64,000 nucleotides of DNA, from contig JADYUX010000006.1 in the NCBI GenBank assembly GCA_021532125.1, forward strand, positions 1 to 64,000, given 5' to 3'. The position numbers and the translations under genes were made by a program. This stretch comes from Arcanobacterium haemolyticum (GTDB taxonomy: Bacteria; Actinomycetota; Actinomycetes; Actinomycetales; Actinomycetaceae). Below, piece by piece: positions 26,729 to 35,367 of the stretch. Below the pieces are notes generated by a model. It saw only the letters and a list, made by a program, of their open reading frames with translations. It had not been told where the DNA came from and searched no databases. The number at the start of each line of letters is the position of its first letter. Position 1 is the first letter of the stretch.

Positions 26729-28521
26729 CTCGCACCGAACGTCGCGCCGTCAAACGCGCTATTGAACTCCTCGAAATTAACCGCGCCCAGTTCCTGTGGT
26801 CAGTCCTCGCAGGATCGGCCGGGTTAGCGTGCTCGGTCGGGCTCGCCGCAGTCTCCGCCTGGCTCATCGCTAAAGCCTCCCAAATGCCCCCCGTCCTCGA
26901 CTTGGCAGTTGCCGCGACGAGTGTCCGCGCCCTCGGCGTGGGCAAGGCGGTGTTCCGCTACCTCAACCGAATTGCGTCGCATAACGTGGCTCTCTACGGG
27001 ATGTCCTCCCTGCGCACGTCGGTATATGAGGCTCTCGCAGATTCACCTACCGATGTCGTCACCTCGGTGAGACGAGGTGATCTTCTCGCACGCACAGGAA
27101 AAGACATCGACACCGTGGGCGACCTCGTCGTACGCTCCTTGCAGCCAACGGCCGTTGCGATCGTTGTGTCGCTCATTTCGGTGCTCATCGTTGCGCTCCT
27201 CTCACCGATTATCGGCCTTATCCTCCTCGTCGGTCTTCTTATCTCCGGCCTCATTGCTCCGATGGTCGCCATGCGCGGAGTGCGTTCGTCGGAAAAAGCT
27301 CAGGTCAATGACCGAGCGAATCTCGCAGCTACGAGCCTCGCCATTCTCGAGTCGGCTTCTGAACTACGTATCTCGGGACGTCTCGCCGCTATGGAGAGTG
27401 CCGCCCAGGAAACTGAACATAAGATTTTCCGGAATCGTGATCAGGCAGCTAAGCCCAACGCTCTGGCGGCGGCGCTCGATGTTGGGGCGATGGCTCTCGC
27501 CGTCGCAGGAGCGCTCATTGTCGGTACACAGCAGGTGGGTGCGGGCACTCTCGATCCGCTTGCTCTCGCAGTTGTCGTGCTCACCCCGCTTGCAGCTTTC
27601 GAAGCCACGCAGGTCATGCCCATGGCGGCAATTCAGCTCGTGCGTTCTGCCCGCGCATCCGAACGGATTGTGGCTCTCCTTGACGCTGCCAGCCACGAGC
27701 ACAACGTGCCGGCACGCCCTGATGACCTCCACGAAGACGGACTAGTCATCGACAACCTCACCATCGGTTGGCCCGATGGCCCGGATGTAGCTGGCCCACT
27801 TTCCATGAGCATCCAGCGAGGCGAAAACCTCGCCATTGTCGGACCTTCGGGTATCGGTAAGTCCACGTTGCTGTACACGCTCGCGGGGATGCTTCATCCG
27901 CACGAAGGGCACGTCCGGCTCGATGGGCGAGAGATTTCGTATCTCCCGCGCGCTGAGGTCTCACGCACCCTCACATTGACAGCCGAAGACGCCCATATCT
28001 TCGAAACGACTGTGTTGGAGAATATCCGCGTGGCTCGCGGCGACGTCACGGTGGAGGAGGCGGAGGCACTCCTCGCGAAAGTGGGTCTCGGATCGTGGCT
28101 CGCCGAGCTCCCCGATGGCGTGAACACCATGCTGGGCTCGGACGCCGCGACTGTGTCCGGCGGTGAGCGCCGGCGCCTCCTGCTCGCTCGGGCACTCGCT
28201 TCTCAGGCGGATTTTCTTCTCCTCGACGAACCGGGCGAGCACCTTGATCCCGAGACAGCCGATACTCTCATCCGCGATCTCCTGACCGTTGACGAGGATC
28301 GCACGGTCATTCTCGTCACCCACCGTCTCGCGCCGCTCGACGCGGCTGACCGCATCATCGTCTTGGCACACGAGAACGGGGCGACGAGGATTGCAGCGGC
28401 CGGTACGCATGACGAACTTCGTGCGCTCCTACCGGACTACCGGTGGTCGGCAGAACGCGAGGCGGCCTCCACGGCTGAAACCACCACGATTGATGAAACA
28501 GACAAGGAGACTTCCCGGTGA
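26725..28521 (+). CDS. cydC: Cysteine/glutathione ABC exporter subunit CydC
   Basis: Partner half-transporter of CydD. 598 residues with a membrane domain that includes RYLNRIASHNVALYGMSSLR (typical of CydC) and an ATPase with GPSGIGKSTLLYTLAG, VSGGERRRLLLARAL and FLLLDEPGEHLDPET. Start and stop both overlap their neighbours by 4 bases, so cydD, cydC and the sensor kinase are translationally coupled. Confidence 0.93.
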   Translation: MTRTERRAVKRAIELLEINRAQFLWSVLAGSAGLACSVGLAAVSAWLIAKASQMPPVLDLAVAATSVRALGVGKAVFRYLNRIASHNVALYGMSSLRTSVYEALADSPTDVVTSVRRGDLLARTGKDIDTVGDLVVRSLQPTAVAIVVSLISVLIVALLSPIIGLILLVGLLISGLIAPMVAMRGVRSSEKAQVNDRANLAATSLAILESASELRISGRLAAMESAAQETEHKIFRNRDQAAKPNALAAALDVGAMALAVAGALIVGTQQVGAGTLDPLALAVVVLTPLAAFEATQVMPMAAIQLVRSARASERIVALLDAASHEHNVPARPDDLHEDGLVIDNLTIGWPDGPDVAGPLSMSIQRGENLAIVGPSGIGKSTLLYTLAGMLHPHEGHVRLDGREISYLPRAEVSRTLTLTAEDAHIFETTVLENIRVARGDVTVEEAEALLAKVGLGSWLAELPDGVNTMLGSDAATVSGGERRRLLLARALASQADFLLLDEPGEHLDPETADTLIRDLLTVDEDRTVILVTHRLAPLDAADRIIVLAHENGATRIAAAGTHDELRALLPDYRWSAEREAASTAETTTIDETDKETSR

Positions 28522-30170
28522 GTGAACCCTTCGTAGGCGACGATATTACGTCGATCATCTCGCGGGCTCTCGACCTCACGACAAGTTTGGATCGCTCGTC
28601 GGTTCTTCAATCTTTCGTCGAATCGGCTGTACAGATCACGGGAGCGAAGTACGGCGCGCTGGCGATTCTCGATTCGGGCGGCGAGACTCTCGAGTTCATC
28701 TACACGGGTATTCCCGTCGAGATTGCTCAGCGCATCGGTGATCCTCCGCAGGGGCACGGCGTCTTTGGTGATATTCCGTCCGAGGGTTACCTCATCGTCA
28801 ACGATCTCACGGCCTACGTTCATCGCTATCCGTGGCCCGATTATCACCCGTTTATGCGCAATTTCCTCGGCGTGCCGATGCACATTCATTCGCGCGTCTA
28901 CGGCCGCCTGTACCTCGCCGACAAGGATGGCGGCTTCACGGAGTCGGATGGTCGCTCCATGGAGCTTCTCTCCCGCGCGGCTGCGATTGCTGTTGAGAAT
29001 TCTCGTCTCTACGCTGAATCGAATTTGCGCGCACAGTGGATCGCTGCCTCACGCGCCATTACGACCGCTCTACTGGAGGGTACTGACGAGGAGGAGGCCC
29101 TTCAGCTCATTGCACACGAGATGCGGCGCGTGTCGCGAGCCGATGTCGCTCTCATCGTCTTGCCGTCGGTGGGCGATACGTGGGCTTGCGAGTTCGCCGA
29201 TGGCGACGGCGCCTCGTCCCTTATTGGTGTGGAATTCCCTCCCCTGGGCCGAGCTCAGACGGTCATACGCGAGGGTACCGGCCTCATCGTTGATTCGATG
29301 GTTCGCCAGACACGTGTGCTCGTGCCGGAGCTCGCCGGATTCGGCGCGGCACTGTACGCGCCCATGATGTCGAAGGGCACTCCCCAGGGTGTCATCATTC
29401 TGCTCCGGTCGTCTGACGGACCTGAGTTTGATTTGGCGGACTTGTCGATGGCGGAGAACGTGGCCCGTCAGGCCGCGCTTGCGCTCGAACTCGCATCCGC
29501 CCGTCTCACGCAATCGAAGGCCCTCCAGATGGAAGATCGAGCTCAAATCTCCCGCGATCTTCACGATCTTGCCATCCAACAGCTTTTTGCTTCGGGTATG
29601 GAACTCTCCGCTGTGCGAGGCGATCTTGCGAGCGAAGACGCCGTGCCGGCGAGCGTCATCGAACGCCTTGACACGGCTATCGAGGCGATCGACGAATCCG
29701 TGAGTCAGATCCGACAGATCATTTATTCGTTGCGTGACCCTTCGGCTACGGTGCCGTTGGTCGAACGCCTGCGGCGTGAAATCACGAAGGCTCGCACGTC
29801 TCTCGGCTACTCCCCCGAGTTCACGCTGACGAACTTCGGCGAGCTCATCGTTAGCGGTTCCCATACGGAGATCGACGACGAGCTTGGTTCCGATATTGCC
29901 GACGACGTTGTGGCTGTTGTGCGTGAGTGTTTGTCGAATACGGCACGCCACGCTAACGCGAACCACGTCAGTGTCGACATTCGTATCGAAAACCACCGTG
30001 TTGAGGTGTGTGTGATTGACGATGGTCAGGGAATTAGCCCTGAGCTGTCACGCCGTTCGGGGCTCTCAAACCTCGCGGCTCGCGCGCGCCGGCACCACGG
30101 CACATTTTCGATTCGTCCTGGAGCTGGCGGTAGCGGCACGAAGGTGGAGTGGATGGCTTTCGTCGATTAA
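28518..30170 (+). CDS. DevS/DosS-like GAF-GAF sensor histidine kinase
   Basis: 550 residues, cytoplasmic. GAF domain 1 is at about 25-165 and GAF domain 2 at about 180-325. The dimerisation box ISRDLHDLAIQQLFASGMEL carries the phosphoacceptor His349, and a HATPase_c domain follows (ECLSNTARHANANHVSVDI, DDGQGI). The H-box is nearly that of mycobacterial DevS/DosS. GAF1 keeps RYPWPDYHPFMRNFLGVP; His110 aligns with the region of the DevS heme-ligating histidine, so gas or redox sensing through heme is plausible but unproven. Its start overlaps cydC by 4 bases. The probable partner is the DevR-like regulator at 31591. Confidence 0.9.
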   Translation: MSEPFVGDDITSIISRALDLTTSLDRSSVLQSFVESAVQITGAKYGALAILDSGGETLEFIYTGIPVEIAQRIGDPPQGHGVFGDIPSEGYLIVNDLTAYVHRYPWPDYHPFMRNFLGVPMHIHSRVYGRLYLADKDGGFTESDGRSMELLSRAAAIAVENSRLYAESNLRAQWIAASRAITTALLEGTDEEEALQLIAHEMRRVSRADVALIVLPSVGDTWACEFADGDGASSLIGVEFPPLGRAQTVIREGTGLIVDSMVRQTRVLVPELAGFGAALYAPMMSKGTPQGVIILLRSSDGPEFDLADLSMAENVARQAALALELASARLTQSKALQMEDRAQISRDLHDLAIQQLFASGMELSAVRGDLASEDAVPASVIERLDTAIEAIDESVSQIRQIIYSLRDPSATVPLVERLRREITKARTSLGYSPEFTLTNFGELIVSGSHTEIDDELGSDIADDVVAVVRECLSNTARHANANHVSVDIRIENHRVEVCVIDDGQGISPELSRRSGLSNLAARARRHHGTFSIRPGAGGSGTKVEWMAFVD

Positions 30171-30190
30171 CCCCCCCCTACCGGGTGGAC

Positions 30191-31423
30191 CTATTCGGAG
30201 ACGGGGGCGGAGCGTTTTTCCTTCGTCGTCAAGGAGTGCCGGACCCACGCGATTGAATGTCCAAGCATCCATATAACGAGGATGTTGCGAATAACAAGCG
30301 GAATCACGCCGATACCGTTACCGGCTGGGGTGACAACGGAATCGTACAAGTACGGGTAGAGAATCGACGAGAATACCGCTACGGCGATCGCCAGCGCACA
30401 CATCTTGCGCACGTGCCGATTGTCAGGGAATGATGCGAGAGCCACGGCGAGAATCGGACCGAACCACAGTTCGTACTGAGGTGAGTACACCTTGTTCGAG
30501 ACGACGAGCATGAGAACGAGAAGAAGCGCGACGGACAAAGCTGATTCGATCTGCCAGCCGCCCTTGAAGAAACGATAGAGGGCAAAGGCCAGAGCGAATA
30601 CGACCGTCGCGAGCATGAGAACAGTCGTCACGTGCAAGCCGATGTTGACGCCTGGGCCTGTGACCTCAAAGCTCTTCGATGTTGCGTAGGCAATCTTGTA
30701 GCCATGCACGTTAAAAAGAGCCGCAAGGGCGGTGAATGGAGTTCCCACGATAGATTCGACTTGGAGGCCGCGGTCCGACTGGTACGTCAGTGGAGACACG
30801 AGATGCTCTGGCCCGTTGAATAACGCCACCAGTGCACACAAGACGACGAGTGTGCCGGCGAACGTTGCGAGATTAATCCACGTTCGGGTCTTACGCCACT
30901 TATCCACGATGACGACGGCCAGCACGCCTGGCCATAGCTTGAGCATCGTCGCGATACCGAGAAATACCGACGAGTACGCCGGTTTCGTGAAGAGGTACAA
31001 GGCGGCCAAGCCAACCACGACACCTGGGAGAATATCGAGACGCATGATGAGCATGTGGAGGCAGGCGAAGCCGAAAACGATCCAGAATAGCCCAGCCAGA
31101 TCTGGCCGCTTGAGTCGCGATCGCGTGAGAATAAGAAAAAATGCGGCGTCGAGAAGCAGGCAGAATCCGAAGAAGATATAGAGGAAAGCCGTGCGGTTAT
31201 GGAACGACAGCTCGTAGATGGCCTGCAGTGGCCACAGTGATACCGCCGGGTATTCCACCATCGCTGAAGGATCACGCCCGGAGATACCTCGGAAGTAGTA
31301 GAAGACGTCGCCTGTGGGAACCATATCGAGCAGGCAGAGAAGGTATAGCGCAATCCGCGATAATCCCCACATTGCCCAGATACGACGGGGAGTTAGGCTT
31401 ACGTGTACGCGATCCGTAGTCAT
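30191..31423 (-). CDS. GT87-like polyprenol-dependent mannosyltransferase, membrane protein
   Basis: About 410 residues with roughly ten hydrophobic helices. The pattern DVFYYFRGISGRDPSAMVEY followed by PAVSLWPLQAIYEL, later FGFACLHMLIMRLDILPGVVVG and VSNKVYSPQYELWFGPIL, fits DUF2029/GT87 glycosyltransferases of actinobacteria. These use polyprenyl-phosphate-mannose to extend lipoglycans on the outer face of the membrane. The acidic Asp near the N-terminus would be the catalytic candidate. ATG 31423 is preceded by GAGTGG; GTG 31432 is possible. The gene separates the sensor kinase from its likely regulator. Confidence 0.75.
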   Translation of the reverse strand: MTTDRVHVSLTPRRIWAMWGLSRIALYLLCLLDMVPTGDVFYYFRGISGRDPSAMVEYPAVSLWPLQAIYELSFHNRTAFLYIFFGFCLLLDAAFFLILTRSRLKRPDLAGLFWIVFGFACLHMLIMRLDILPGVVVGLAALYLFTKPAYSSVFLGIATMLKLWPGVLAVVIVDKWRKTRTWINLATFAGTLVVLCALVALFNGPEHLVSPLTYQSDRGLQVESIVGTPFTALAALFNVHGYKIAYATSKSFEVTGPGVNIGLHVTTVLMLATVVFALAFALYRFFKGGWQIESALSVALLLVLMLVVSNKVYSPQYELWFGPILAVALASFPDNRHVRKMCALAIAVAVFSSILYPYLYDSVVTPAGNGIGVIPLVIRNILVIWMLGHSIAWVRHSLTTKEKRSAPVSE

Positions 31424-31590
31424 ATAGTCCACTCAGTCAAGTACCCCGCCGCTAGCTACGTGTGCGAGCGACGAGGTACGGTTCGGCTTTCATATCCGGA
31501 CGAAAATTTTACTGTATCCCAAGATACAGATGCCGTGAGCTTGACCGCTCTCCTCGTTGAGCAGCCGTTCTCCTACGACTCTCCGGGATA

Positions 31591-32232
31591 TTAGTTGTTT
31601 CGCCATCCTGCAGCTCGCTGACCTGCGACCCAGGCGGCAACTTGGGTGCGGCGCTGGAGCCCCATCTTCGACAGGAGCGACGTAATGTGGTTCTTCACTG
31701 TCTTTTCCGCAACGCCGAGGCGCTCTCCGATTTCGCGGTTCGAGAGGCCGTCGCCAATGAGAGCAAGGACTTTTCGCTCCGACGGTGTGAGATCAGCAGT
31801 GGGATCTTCGTGGTCGGCGCGGCGTCGCGAAACGGTGCGTTCGTCAAGCAGGGTGCGCCCTGCAGCCACAGCGCGAATATTCTCCGAGATCTCGGCGCCA
31901 CGGACCGATTTGAGAAGGTATGCCTTCGCCCCAACGTTGAGGGCTTCGGCGAGGGCATCGTCGTCATCAAAGGACGTGAGGACGATCGACTTCGTATCGG
32001 GCGAAACCTCGTGAAGCTGGCTGATAATGTCAATTCCCGTGCCGTCGGGCAGACGTAGATCGACAAGGGCTACTTCAGGACGAACAAGCTCAGCGCGGCG
32101 GACTGCTTCTGCCACGCTTCCAGCTTCGGCGACAACCGTGAGGCCGTCAGCTCGATCGACCACCTCAGCGATACCTCGACGTACAACTTCGTGATCGTCG
32201 ATAATCATCACTCGAATGTCTTGCTCTGCCAC
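31591..32232 (-). CDS. DevR/DosR-like NarL-family response regulator
   Basis: 213 residues. The receiver domain starts IRVMIIDDHEVVRRGIAEVV with Asp58 in VALVDLRLPDGTG and the switch lysine in AYLLKSVRG. The LuxR helix-turn-helix is LTPSERKVLALIGDGLSNRE then IGERLGVAEKTVKNHITSLL and SKMGLQRRTQVA. The order and wording closely follow mycobacterial DevR (EKTVKN, MxxRRTQ). GTG 32232 has GAGGAA 2-3 bases upstream. It probably receives phosphate from the GAF sensor encoded at 28518-30170 and may act on the DosR-like boxes before cydA and poxB. Confidence 0.9.
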   Translation of the reverse strand: MAEQDIRVMIIDDHEVVRRGIAEVVDRADGLTVVAEAGSVAEAVRRAELVRPEVALVDLRLPDGTGIDIISQLHEVSPDTKSIVLTSFDDDDALAEALNVGAKAYLLKSVRGAEISENIRAVAAGRTLLDERTVSRRRADHEDPTADLTPSERKVLALIGDGLSNREIGERLGVAEKTVKNHITSLLSKMGLQRRTQVAAWVAGQRAAGWRNN

Positions 32233-32416
32233 GCTTCCTCGCCCTTTCGCAGACAATGGGAATCCCTGAGTACTCTGCCAATTTTGCCACATGCTTCGCC
32301 GAGAATCCGGGTTCACACTCTCAAGCGAGATAACGCCACCCGCGAGCGCGAGGGAGCGAAATCTCTCTCACGTGAAGCGTCGGCGCGCACGTCTCGATGC
32401 CATCGGCCTGGAATGT

Positions 32417-33130
32417 TTACCGTTCTTCGCTGGCGGATTCGTCGTGCCCGGTCAGTTCCGCCTGAAGCATCTTGAATGAGGCTTCTGCGGCTTTGTGGCG
32501 GGCCTTGCGCTGGCTGGTTCCGCGTCCTGTCCCCCACGCGCGCCCGCCCATGTGGCCGTGGGCTGTGAAGATTCGTGCGTGGTCGGGTCCTTCGCTTGTG
32601 ATGTCAAACTGTAGCGTGCCCTCGTAGCCTTGCGCGTGGGCGAGTTCCTCGAAGCTTGTTTGCCAGTCGAGGTTGGGGCCGAGCACGCTCGCATCGAGGA
32701 TTTTCTGAGCGACGAGTCGATCGACGACCCTCGTCGTTACTTCCATGCCATTTTCGACATATGTGGCTGCGATGAGAGCTTCAACCGTGTCGGAAAGGAT
32801 CGAATCTTTGTCGCGTCCGCCGGAGAGCTTTTCTCCGCGGCCGAGCCGGATAAATTCGCCGAGATCGAGTGCGCGGGCGATGTCGGCGAGCGCTGGTTCG
32901 GATACGGCGTAAGTTTTCATTCGCGACATATCGCCTTCGCTCGCGTGGGGATATTCGCGGAATACTTTGTCGGCGACGATGAGGCCGAGAATTGAATCTC
33001 CGAGGAATTCGAGGCGTTCGTTGTGCGGTTCGTCGTGTTCGTAGGCGAAGCTGCGATGTGTGAGGGCTAAACGGAGCATGGGGCGCGAAATCTCCGCGCC
33101 CCACCTCTCAAGGAAATCGTGATAACTCAC
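32417..33130 (-). CDS. rnc: Ribonuclease III
   Basis: Double-strand-specific endonuclease for rRNA and mRNA processing. 237 residues. The catalytic signature NERLEFLGDSILGLIVADKV is near 38-57, and the second acidic cluster is SDTVEALIAATYVENG. The C-terminal dsRNA-binding domain has GRGTSQRKARHKAAEASFKM. It overlaps the DUF177 gene stop by 4 bases and ends the recG-rsmD-coaD-sepIVA-DUF177-rnc operon. Confidence 0.96.
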   Translation of the reverse strand: MSYHDFLERWGAEISRPMLRLALTHRSFAYEHDEPHNERLEFLGDSILGLIVADKVFREYPHASEGDMSRMKTYAVSEPALADIARALDLGEFIRLGRGEKLSGGRDKDSILSDTVEALIAATYVENGMEVTTRVVDRLVAQKILDASVLGPNLDWQTSFEELAHAQGYEGTLQFDITSEGPDHARIFTAHGHMGGRAWGTGRGTSQRKARHKAAEASFKMLQAELTGHDESASEER

Positions 33131-33708
33131 GAGTGGTCGGCCTCCCCGTCGGCTGCTTCGAGCTCAGCTTGGAGGGCCGCGAGTGCGTCGAATTGTGGAT
33201 TGGTCTTCTCGTGGTGGTGGTCTTCCGGTAGTTCGTCCCACGGCATGCCGTACTCGGAGCACAGCCCGGGGCAATCTTCGCGGCAGAGCGGGCGGAACGG
33301 TAGGGAGAGCACGATGGCATCGCGAATAATTGGTTCGAGGTCGATGTGGTCATCTTCGATGACGGGGAGTTCCTCGGCTTCGTCGTCTTCACCCTCGTCG
33401 AGGATTGCAGCCTTCCGCTCGGGGTAGAAAACGAGTTCGCCGACTTCCTCCTCGTGATCCTCACCGAGTGGGCGTAGGCAGCGGGCGCACTGGCCTTCTA
33501 GCGGTGCACGCACGGTTCCCGAGACCCATACGCCTTCGGAAACCGATTGTAGGCTGAGTCGGATATTGAGAGGGCTGCCTTCGGGAACGCCAATCATTTC
33601 CACACCGAGGTCGGCCGGGGCTTCGATGGTGTGGTCAAAGTCGATATGCGAACCTTCTTGGCGAGGCAGTGAAGTGAGCGAGACGACGAATGGGCTTCTC
33701 AGATCCAT
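33127..33708 (-). CDS. DUF177 (YceD-family) protein
   Basis: 193 residues. The conserved cysteine pair CARCLRP (near 75) and the later CREDCPGLC (near 145) fit the DUF177 zinc-type pattern. YceD-family proteins are linked by genome context to 23S rRNA or large-subunit assembly; the molecular role is unsettled. In many bacteria rpmF (L32) lies directly downstream, but here the rnc start overlaps the stop. It overlaps the sepIVA stop by about 10 bases. Confidence 0.87.
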   Translation of the reverse strand: MDLRSPFVVSLTSLPRQEGSHIDFDHTIEAPADLGVEMIGVPEGSPLNIRLSLQSVSEGVWVSGTVRAPLEGQCARCLRPLGEDHEEEVGELVFYPERKAAILDEGEDDEAEELPVIEDDHIDLEPIIRDAIVLSLPFRPLCREDCPGLCSEYGMPWDELPEDHHHEKTNPQFDALAALQAELEAADGEADHS

Positions 33709-34319
33709 GTTCCCTCCGATTCTTCGTTGTTTTCGCTATCGTGGGTCTCCTCGTGGTGGTCGGTGTCTTGGCGGTCGGCGATAACGCCACGCCCGGCAGC
33801 TACCTGATCGAGGATGGCATCGATGTGGCTCTGTACGTTTGCAGCGAGTTCATCGAGGCTCTGTCCCATGTCTACGACGCGATCCTGCATATCGAGAAGG
33901 GCCCGGTCGGTGTAATTGTCCGCTCCGCGCTTGAGCTTGTCGGCCTTTGATTTTGCTTCGTCGATGATCTTTTGCGCCTGGGCGCGTGCTGCGATCGTGA
34001 TGGAATCTTGGGAGACGAGGCGCGAGGCTTGCTCCCGTGCTTCTTGGATGGTGTTGTGGGCGTCGAGTTCGGCCTGGGCGACGATTTCCTGGGCGCGGTC
34101 CTTGGCGTCGTTTGTCACGCTTGAGGCCTGTGCGAGGAGGCCGTCGGCACGAACGATCTGGTCAGGCACCATATCCTTTGCCGCGTCGAGAAGATCGAGT
34201 ACCTCGGATCGATTGACCATCGCGGATGCCGACATCGGCACGGAACGGGCTTTGGTCACGATGTCGGTGATCTCGTCAAGAATATCGATGAGGGATTGTC
34301 CCTCTGCCTGCGAGTTCAT
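33699..34319 (-). CDS. SepIVA/DivIVA-like coiled-coil division protein
   Basis: 206 residues, mostly helical and charged, with long Ala/Gln/Glu heptad-like stretches (AKDRAQEIVAQAELDAHNTI, AQKIIDEAKSKADKLKRGAD). Size, coiled-coil content and position between coaD and DUF177-rnc match SepIVA (the Rv2927c family), which acts in septation and membrane-domain organisation in mycobacteria. The acidic, His/Glu-rich C-terminus is disordered. AAGGAG precedes ATG 34319, which overlaps the coaD stop by one base. Confidence 0.8.
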   Translation of the reverse strand: MNSQAEGQSLIDILDEITDIVTKARSVPMSASAMVNRSEVLDLLDAAKDMVPDQIVRADGLLAQASSVTNDAKDRAQEIVAQAELDAHNTIQEAREQASRLVSQDSITIAARAQAQKIIDEAKSKADKLKRGADNYTDRALLDMQDRVVDMGQSLDELAANVQSHIDAILDQVAAGRGVIADRQDTDHHEETHDSENNEESEGTWI

Positions 34320-34798
34320 CAGTTCTCCTTCTGTCGACGCTCAAGCGCCTTGGCTACATGCGCGGGTACAAGGTCAAGGACATTTCCACCGTGTGCCGCA
34401 ACGTCTTTCACGAGAGATGAGGCGACGTGTCCGAGCGCCGGGTCCCCCATGACGAAAATTGTTTCGATCCCAGTGAGGTGCCGATTCATGAGAGCCATTG
34501 CTTGCTCTCCCTCGTAATCGGCGGCACCCCGCAAGCCTTTGACGATAGCAGATGCCCCGATGTCGCGGCAGTATTCTGCGACGAGTCCGGGAATGATGTC
34601 TGCGCGGGCATTGGGAATATCCGCAATTGCTTGCCGGATCTGATCGAGGCGTTCGTCGACGCTGAACATGTAGCGCTTACCGGGGTTGGCACCGATGGCG
34701 ACGACAACCTCGTCGAACATTGCGGCGGCTCGCCTCACAACGTCGACGTGCCCGAGCGTGATTGGATCGAAAGACCCTGGGCATACTGCTAGTGTCAT
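34319..34798 (-). CDS. coaD: Phosphopantetheine adenylyltransferase
   Basis: Fourth step of coenzyme A synthesis: transfers AMP to 4'-phosphopantetheine. 159 residues, normal length. The nucleotidyltransferase motif CPGSFDPITLGHVDVVRRA (TxGH) is at the N-terminus; IVKGLRGAADYEGEQAMALM and the C-terminal VSSLVKDVAAHGG are diagnostic. It overlaps the rsmD stop by 4 bases. Confidence 0.97.
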   Translation of the reverse strand: MTLAVCPGSFDPITLGHVDVVRRAAAMFDEVVVAIGANPGKRYMFSVDERLDQIRQAIADIPNARADIIPGLVAEYCRDIGASAIVKGLRGAADYEGEQAMALMNRHLTGIETIFVMGDPALGHVASSLVKDVAAHGGNVLDLVPAHVAKALERRQKEN

Positions 34799-35364
34799 GA
34801 CTCCAGATTAGTCGTCTCGAGGCTTGCAAGGCCGCTCCACACACGGGTATCACCCCAGGAACGTTCGTCCTCCAGCGAAAGACCTTCTGGCCATGTGGGT
34901 TCGGGAGAGCGTGTGTCACGTTCGACGACGACGAGTGCGTCGGATGCGAGGTGCGGGATGAGGAGGGTAAGCACAGTTGCGAGCTCGTCCTCCCCCAACG
35001 CGTACGGCGGGTCGATAAAGACGAGGTCAAAGCGGCGGTCGGGTGGGCCTTGCAGCCAGGTTTCGACTTTCGCCACACTCACCTGCGCTGTGAGCACTGT
35101 CGAGGTGATGTTGCGTTTGATGCAGTCGGCGGCCTTTCTCGAGGATTCGACGAGGCGGACATAGCGGGCTCCCCGCGAGGCGGCTTCGAGTCCGAGTGCT
35201 CCTGATCCTGCGTAGAGGTCGAGGATGTCGCAGTCCTCGATGTATCCCTTGTGGTCGAGGCGGGAGAAAAGAGCTTCGCGCACGCGTTCCGATGTGGGTC
35301 TCGTGCCGTTCTCGGGAACTTTGAGGGTGCGCCCTTTGGCAGAACCGGCAACGATTCGTGTCAT
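34795..35364 (-). CDS. rsmD: 16S rRNA (guanine966-N2)-methyltransferase
   Basis: 189 residues. RIVAGSAKGRTLKVPENGTR with PTSERVREALFS is the conserved N-terminal block. DLYAGSGALGLEAASRGA binds S-adenosylmethionine and DLVFIDPPYAL is the catalytic (D/N)PPY motif. It starts 3 bases after the recG stop. Confidence 0.95.
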   Translation of the reverse strand: MTRIVAGSAKGRTLKVPENGTRPTSERVREALFSRLDHKGYIEDCDILDLYAGSGALGLEAASRGARYVRLVESSRKAADCIKRNITSTVLTAQVSVAKVETWLQGPPDRRFDLVFIDPPYALGEDELATVLTLLIPHLASDALVVVERDTRSPEPTWPEGLSLEDERSWGDTRVWSGLASLETTNLES

Positions 35365-35367
35365 GGT

